Shown here piece after piece: positions 54,300 through 57,734 of a DNA stretch of 57,734 nt. This DNA is from Bradyrhizobium sp. sGM-13. GTDB taxonomy: Bacteria > Pseudomonadota > Alphaproteobacteria > Rhizobiales > Xanthobacteraceae. The position numbers and the translations under genes are program-made. Under the pieces are notes generated by a model, which saw only the letters and a list, made by a program, of their open reading frames with translations, made no database searches and was not told the DNA's origin. The stretch spans positions 1-57,734 of the forward strand of contig NZ_JAGWDK010000035.1 in NCBI RefSeq assembly GCF_018398875.1, read 5' to 3'. The first letter of the stretch is position 1. Each line of letters starts with the position of its first letter.

Positions 54300-54713
54300 A
54301 TGATTCGAGATCGAGCTCTTCAAACCCGCGAGAGGCTTGTCGGCAAGCTGCCGGTCACCGGCGAACTGCTGCGTGGTTCGCTGCTGGAGCGCACGGTTCG
54401 TCACAAGAGCGGCTGCCCGAAATGTGCGCGCGGCGAAGGGCACCAAGTGTACGTGCTGACGGTGAGCTATGGCGGCGGACGCGTTCGCCAGTTCAGCGTG
54501 CGCCGTGAACGCGTTGCTGAAGTGCGCCGTTGGCTGGACAACTATCAGAAGCTGAAAGAAGCGATCGAAGCGATCTGCGAGCTCAATCGCGACCTGCTGG
54601 GCCCCGATGCGGCGGCGCCGCGGGGCGAGAGGAAGATACGACGGTGGTGGAGACGAACACACTCATCAGCGATCGTCCCCGCTCGCGGTGGAATCGTTGC
54701 GCATCGCCGCTAA
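54300..54713 (+). CDS. DUF6788-like protein, end probably altered
   Basis: 137 residues. Core: GELLRGSLLERTVRHKSGCP, KCARGEGHQVYVLTVSYGGG, RQFSVRRERVAEVRRWLDNY, KEAIEAICELNRDLLGPD. This is the DUF6788 pattern, short proteins usually next to transposases, with a CxxC pair. The last 30 residues are Arg-rich and overlap the convergent XRE gene by 48 bp, so the original stop has probably been lost. No good ribosome site is present at ATG 54300, so the start may also be truncated. Confidence 0.6.
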   Translation: MIRDRALQTRERLVGKLPVTGELLRGSLLERTVRHKSGCPKCARGEGHQVYVLTVSYGGGRVRQFSVRRERVAEVRRWLDNYQKLKEAIEAICELNRDLLGPDAAAPRGERKIRRWWRRTHSSAIVPARGGIVAHRR

Positions 54714-55031
54714 CAGCCTAAGCAAACGTTCCAGATCATCTGGCTTGAGTTTGGAGAGTTCGCGTGCGGCAAGCTCAAGCCGCGGATCTTGAGCGTCGAG
54801 CGTCTCGGGCGCTTCGCCGAGCAGCCAGGCGACGCTGACGTCATAGATCTCTGCAAGTCGGACGAGTTCGTCGGCTGAGACACGGCGGTTGCCTGCTTCG
54901 ATCTCGGTGATGGAAGGACGGTGCAGGCCGATTATCTTGGCGACATGGGCTTGTGACAAGCCGGGCAGCTTGCGCGCCTCTTTCAGTCGATCAGCGATCT
55001 GGGCCCGCTTCGCGGGATCGAGCTCGGTCAT
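54666..55031 (-). CDS. XRE-family transcriptional regulator
   Basis: 121 residues. Helix-turn-helix: LPGLSQAHVAKIIGLHRPSI, then ITEIEAGNRRVSADELVRLA, followed by the ISDVSVAWLLGE-type end of the domain (YDVSVAWLLGEAPETLDA) and a helical tail. Start overlaps the stop of the upstream 101-residue gene (ATGA), a toxin-antitoxin-like pairing. It probably represses its own promoter through the inverted repeat at 55359-55373. Confidence 0.88.
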   Translation of the reverse strand: MTELDPAKRAQIADRLKEARKLPGLSQAHVAKIIGLHRPSITEIEAGNRRVSADELVRLAEIYDVSVAWLLGEAPETLDAQDPRLELAARELSKLKPDDLERLLRLLAAMRNDSTASGDDR

Positions 55032-55333
55032 GCCGCGGCCGCTTCCTTCTCGCTTTGCTTCTTGAGCAGGTCACAGACGAAGATCGCCGTCTCGTCGATG
55101 GAGCGCGGAAGCTTGGTGGTCTCGTCGACGAAGATATTGACGTCGTTCGGGATCGTCGCGCCGATCTCTGTGGCGAGGATCGTGGTCGCGACGGGCCAGA
55201 CCTTGCTGTCGAACTTGGGCAAGGTCTCAACCGGTTTGATCGCGCCACTCAGCGCTGGGCACTCCAAGCCGCTGTCAGCTTGAATCTGGCTGAGAACAGC
55301 GATTAGCTTTTCCTTAAGGGTAGCAGGGTCCAT
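55028..55333 (-). CDS. hypothetical partner of the XRE regulator
   Basis: 101 residues (MDPATLKEKLIAVLSQIQAD, KFDSKVWPVATTILATEIGA, NDVNIFVDETTKLPRSIDET, FVCDLLKKQSEKEAAAA). Mostly helical, no known motif. Overlaps the regulator gene by 4 bp, and a GGAGG-like sequence (GGAGGC) precedes its start. Could be a toxin or a co-regulator; not recognised. Confidence 0.7.
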   Translation of the reverse strand: MDPATLKEKLIAVLSQIQADSGLECPALSGAIKPVETLPKFDSKVWPVATTILATEIGATIPNDVNIFVDETTKLPRSIDETAIFVCDLLKKQSEKEAAAA

Positions 55334-55358
55334 GGAAGCCTCCTTGATCCGACATATG

Positions 55359-55373
55359 GTAAGACAATCTTAC
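55359..55373. promoter_or_regulatory. operator-like palindrome for the XRE pair
   Basis: GTAAGA-CAA-TCTTAC, perfect 6-bp arms, 26 bp upstream of the start at 55333. The position fits autoregulation by the XRE protein. Confidence 0.6.
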
Positions 55374-55427
55374 ATTCGTGGATTTTCAAGGGCTGTCGAT
55401 CCTTCCAGCCGACTAGCAAAATGTAAT

Positions 55428-55464
55428 CTTCGTGCTACATATTTTGCCAATCTGTAGTACGAAG
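55428..55464. promoter_or_regulatory. operator-like inverted repeat upstream of hipB
   Basis: CTTCGTGCTACA (55428-55439) and TGTAGTACGAAG (55453-55464) are complementary at 11 of 12 positions with a 13-bp spacer and end 7 bp before the hipB start. HipB-type antitoxins repress their operon through such sites. Confidence 0.65.
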
Positions 55465-55471
55465 GTGACAA

Positions 55472-55804
55472 ATGCCTACTCCACATAATCCTCCTGCCGC
55501 TGTGCGGCGGGCCCTGCGCAAGCTCGGCACGGACATTCACGATGCCCGCCGGCGACGACGGCTGCCGATGGCGGTCGTGGCCGAGCGCGCATTCACTTCC
55601 CGCTCAACGCTCCAGAAAGTTGAAGCCGGGGACACCAATGTAAGCGTCGGGATTTATGCCGGCGTCCTCCAGGCGCTCGGCCTGCTCGACCGTCTGAGCC
55701 AGGTCGCCGACATCAGCAACGACCCAGTCGGACAGGCGCTGGCCAGCGCAGAGCTACCCAAACATATCCACCTCAAGCGAACCGCCCGAGCCGACAATGG
55801 CTGA
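55472..55804 (+). CDS. hipB: HipB-like antitoxin
   Basis: 110 residues. HTH core: LGTDIHDARRRRRLPMAVVA, ERAFTSRSTLQKVEAGDTNV, SVGIYAGVLQALGLLDRLSQ, as in XRE proteins paired with HipA. The C-terminal part is short and Arg/Lys-rich. Overlaps hipA by 8 bp, so antitoxin and toxin are coupled. AAGGTG precedes the ATG. Confidence 0.9.
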   Translation: MPTPHNPPAAVRRALRKLGTDIHDARRRRRLPMAVVAERAFTSRSTLQKVEAGDTNVSVGIYAGVLQALGLLDRLSQVADISNDPVGQALASAELPKHIHLKRTARADNG

Positions 55805-57044
55805 TTTCGAAGTCCACATCGAGCTGGACGGCCGCACGCGGCGCGTCGGTTTGGCCAGAAGCAACCGCGTTCGAGGTAACGAAACAGTCGTCTTCGAGTA
55901 TGCGCCCGAGTGGCTCGAAGATCCTGATCGCTTCTCTATCGAGCCGGCCCTCAAGCTGACGCGCGGCGGCTTCGCGCCACCACCCGGCCAAGCCATCTTC
56001 GGCTCCATCGGCGACTCCGCACCCGACACTTGGGGCCGACGTCTGATGCAACGCTCCGAACGCCGCCTAGCTGAACGCGAGGGCCGCGCAGTTCGCACCC
56101 TGGCGGAGAGCGATTACCTGCTTGGCGTCGCCGATGAAACCCGTCTCGGCGCGCTACTATTCCGCTGGGCAGGGCAAGAGACTTTCCAGGCGCCGATCCG
56201 CGCCGCCGTCCCTGCCCTGATCGAACTCGGACGGCTCCTGCAGATTACCGAGCGGATTCTCCGGGACGAGGAAACGGACGAGGATCGCCAGCTTATCTTC
56301 GCACCCGGCACCTCTCTCGGCGGAGCACGGCCGAAAGCATCCGTCGTTGATCAGCATGGCAACCTCTCCATCGCCAAATTCCCGAAGGAGACCGACGACT
56401 ATAGCATGGAGACCTGGGAGGAGATCGCGCTGCGGCTGGCTGGTCAGGCCGGCATCGCTACTCCGCACCATGAATTAATCGAAGTGGCCGGCAAACCGGT
56501 CATGCTGTCGCGTCGCTTCGACCGCACCGGCGCGACCCGCATCCCATTCTTGTCGGCCATGGCGATGATGGGCGCCAAAGACGGCGAGCGGGGCAGCTAT
56601 CCGGAGATAGTCGACGCCCTTGCGCAACATGGCGCGCAAGGAAAGACCGACGCCCATGCACTCTATCGGCGCGTCGTCTTCAACGTGCTCATCTCCAATG
56701 TCGACGATCACCTGCGCAACCACGGCTTCCTCTGGCTCGGTAAGGCGGGCTGGACGCTCTCTCCCGCCTACGACCTCAACCCGGTGCCGACGGATCTCAA
56801 AGCACGCGTGCTGACAACAAATATCGACCTCGACGAAGGCACCTGTTCACTCGACTTGCTGGAAGCCGCTTCGGAGTTTTTCGGCCTCACGCTCGTGCAA
56901 GCCCGCGCAACTATTAAAGAAGTCGCGGCGGTGACGACGACCTGGCGTGATAGCGCCAAAGCAGTCGGCGCCAGATCGGCTGAGATCAACCGCATGGCCA
57001 GCGCCTTCGAACACGATGATCTCAAACGAGCCTTGGCGCTATGA
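55797..57044 (+). CDS. hipA: HipA-like toxin kinase
   Basis: 415 residues, usual length. N-terminal subdomain FGSIGDSAPDTWGRRLMQR; P-loop-like GTSLGGARPKASV; K194 in SIAKFP; catalytic NVDDHLRNHGF (D303, N308); metal-binding D326 in SPAYDLNP. HipA kinases phosphorylate glutamyl-tRNA synthetase or other targets and slow growth. All active-site residues are present, so the toxin looks functional. The stop is clean. Confidence 0.94.
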   Translation: MADFEVHIELDGRTRRVGLARSNRVRGNETVVFEYAPEWLEDPDRFSIEPALKLTRGGFAPPPGQAIFGSIGDSAPDTWGRRLMQRSERRLAEREGRAVRTLAESDYLLGVADETRLGALLFRWAGQETFQAPIRAAVPALIELGRLLQITERILRDEETDEDRQLIFAPGTSLGGARPKASVVDQHGNLSIAKFPKETDDYSMETWEEIALRLAGQAGIATPHHELIEVAGKPVMLSRRFDRTGATRIPFLSAMAMMGAKDGERGSYPEIVDALAQHGAQGKTDAHALYRRVVFNVLISNVDDHLRNHGFLWLGKAGWTLSPAYDLNPVPTDLKARVLTTNIDLDEGTCSLDLLEAASEFFGLTLVQARATIKEVAAVTTTWRDSAKAVGARSAEINRMASAFEHDDLKRALAL

Positions 57045-57229
57045 CGAGAACCTACGCCGGAGCATTGCTGGTGATGATCTGCCAAAGACGTAGCGCGACC
57101 GAAAGAACACCACTTCGAGATCATTTGAACTTGAACATTCGCTTTCAGCGGCGCTAGACGGCTACGGTCATGGCCATTTCATGAATCGTTAGGCTAGCTA
57201 TCAGCTGGTCTTAAGGGGCGCAGACGATA

Positions 57230-57734
57230 ATGTTTCCGATCCACAGCACATTTCCAAACGAGATGGCCGTCATAGGTCGCCTTTTGCTTGATTACGGCGA
57301 GCTTGAACTTGATCTGATGAATTGCGTCCAAGTCGCCCGCAAGTACGACATGAATTCAACCTTGAAAGCGATGTTCAGAATTAGGGGCGAAATGAGCCGC
57401 ATCCAAATAGCTGATGCGCTCGGCCGCGTAGCGCTCCGCTATTCTCGGGAAATCGTCCTTCTCAAACCCTTCCGGCCTCAGCAGCCAGGGCGCGTCTTTC
57501 GTATACGAGGTGATTGCGTTCTTGCAGACCGGGCACGTGCCCTCTGCGAACAATTTAGCGAAGGCGTCGGCCGCGTTCTGCGCGTGTGCCTGCGCGCGCC
57601 GATTGTTGGCTTCAACCTAGACGACCGATTCCATGAAACCCGCGTGCTGCAGCAGGCTGAATTGATGGAACGGACGGGTTGTTGGCGGATTCCTCGTTTG
57701 CGGTCGGCGAAACGAGGAGCTGTATCATGGCAGG
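57230..57734 (+). CDS. hypothetical gene running off the window, probably truncated
   Basis: From ATG 57230 the plus strand is open to the last base. Residues 1-70 read like a real protein (FPNEMAVIGRLLLDYGELEL, DLMNCVQVARKYDMNSTLKA, MFRIRGEMSRIQIADALGR). Beyond about base 57440 the sense fades and the opposite strand looks coding, so the gene is probably cut there by recombination. Family unknown. Confidence 0.4.
   Translation, partial: MFPIHSTFPNEMAVIGRLLLDYGELELDLMNCVQVARKYDMNSTLKAMFRIRGEMSRIQIADALGRVALRYSREIVLLKPFRPQQPGRVFRIRGDCVLADRARALCEQFSEGVGRVLRVCLRAPIVGFNLDDRFHETRVLQQAELMERTGCWRIPRLRSAKRGAVSWQ
57356..57660 (-). pseudogene. remnant of a zinc-ribbon-like hypothetical protein
   Basis: The minus strand reads FSLLQHAGFMESVV, TAG (57617-57619, where a Trp codon is likely), then VEANNRRAQAHAQNAADAFA, KLFAEGTCPVCKNAITSYTK and AERYAAERISYLDAAHFAP to the stop at 57356. 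It has a single CxxC pair. A nonsense codon and probable truncation show decay. It overlaps the plus-strand ORF above; the two genes probably met at a recombination point near 57.4 kb. Confidence 0.4.

Noticed and set aside
1..57734. CRISPR arrays, tRNA or rRNA genes, integration att sites
   Set aside because: No regularly spaced repeats, cloverleaf-like sequences or rRNA motifs were seen; attachment sites cannot be judged without the island borders.

Overview
The window looks like accessory DNA from a nodule-forming Bradyrhizobium-type alphaproteobacterium, probably a symbiosis island. The reasons are high GC, many decayed genes and IS fragments, two loci that read as NopD/Bel2-5-like effectors (one behind a plausible TtsI box), and a complete-looking type VI secretion system (T6SS) core. 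Identifications are by eye from motifs and remembered family patterns; no database search was run. No tRNA, rRNA or CRISPR array was seen.

Layout. 1-2.2 kb is a gene graveyard: frameshifted hypotheticals, an IS3 transposase fragment and a broken outer-membrane beta-barrel gene. At 2.3-3.4 kb lies a type III polyketide synthase with one frameshift. At 3.7-5.5 kb (minus) is an intact trehalose-6-phosphate synthase that carries an 81-residue C-terminal module also found in two effector-like genes at 43.5 and 46 kb. From 6.2 to 14.3 kb (plus) a compact operon encodes DUF2169/pentapeptide, pentapeptide, PAAR-like, needle-like, DUF3540 and TPR/glycosyltransferase proteins, i.e. T6SS spike and cargo parts.

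From 41.8 down to 17.3 kb the T6SS runs on the minus strand in three blocks: a 37-codon leader ORF plus tssA-B-C-E-F-G (41.9-35.0 kb); tagH-tssJ-K-L-M, a small gene and a Ser/Thr kinase (32.0-22.7 kb); and vgrG, a small gene and hcp (19.9-17.3 kb). A papain-like cysteine protease at the end of the first block and a 552-residue unknown protein after hcp are candidate effectors. No ClpV (TssH) gene is in the window. A decayed copy of the kinase 3' end, followed by a copy of the tagH upstream region, lies before vgrG, so part of the cluster has been duplicated and partly lost.

From 42 to 48 kb is an effector region: a multiply broken NopD-like gene, a Ulp1-type C48 protease gene with an altered active site, unrecognised coiled-coil genes, and a broken PEP-mutase-like gene. 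From 48 to 50 kb are an IS66 fragment and an ORF that joins an integrase N-terminus to a transposase C-terminus. The right end carries defence or stability-type genes: a serine protease-nuclease fusion with an exported EEP-family nuclease, an XRE-regulated gene pair, and hipBA, each toxin-type pair with a clear inverted repeat in its promoter.

How the genes fit together: the minus-strand blocks give sheath (TssBC), baseplate (TssEFGK), membrane complex (TssJLM), tube (Hcp) and spike (VgrG), with TagH and the kinase as post-translational control. The plus-strand operon probably supplies the spike tip and adaptors. The effector-type genes are probably sent through a type III system encoded elsewhere, since no type III apparatus gene is present here.
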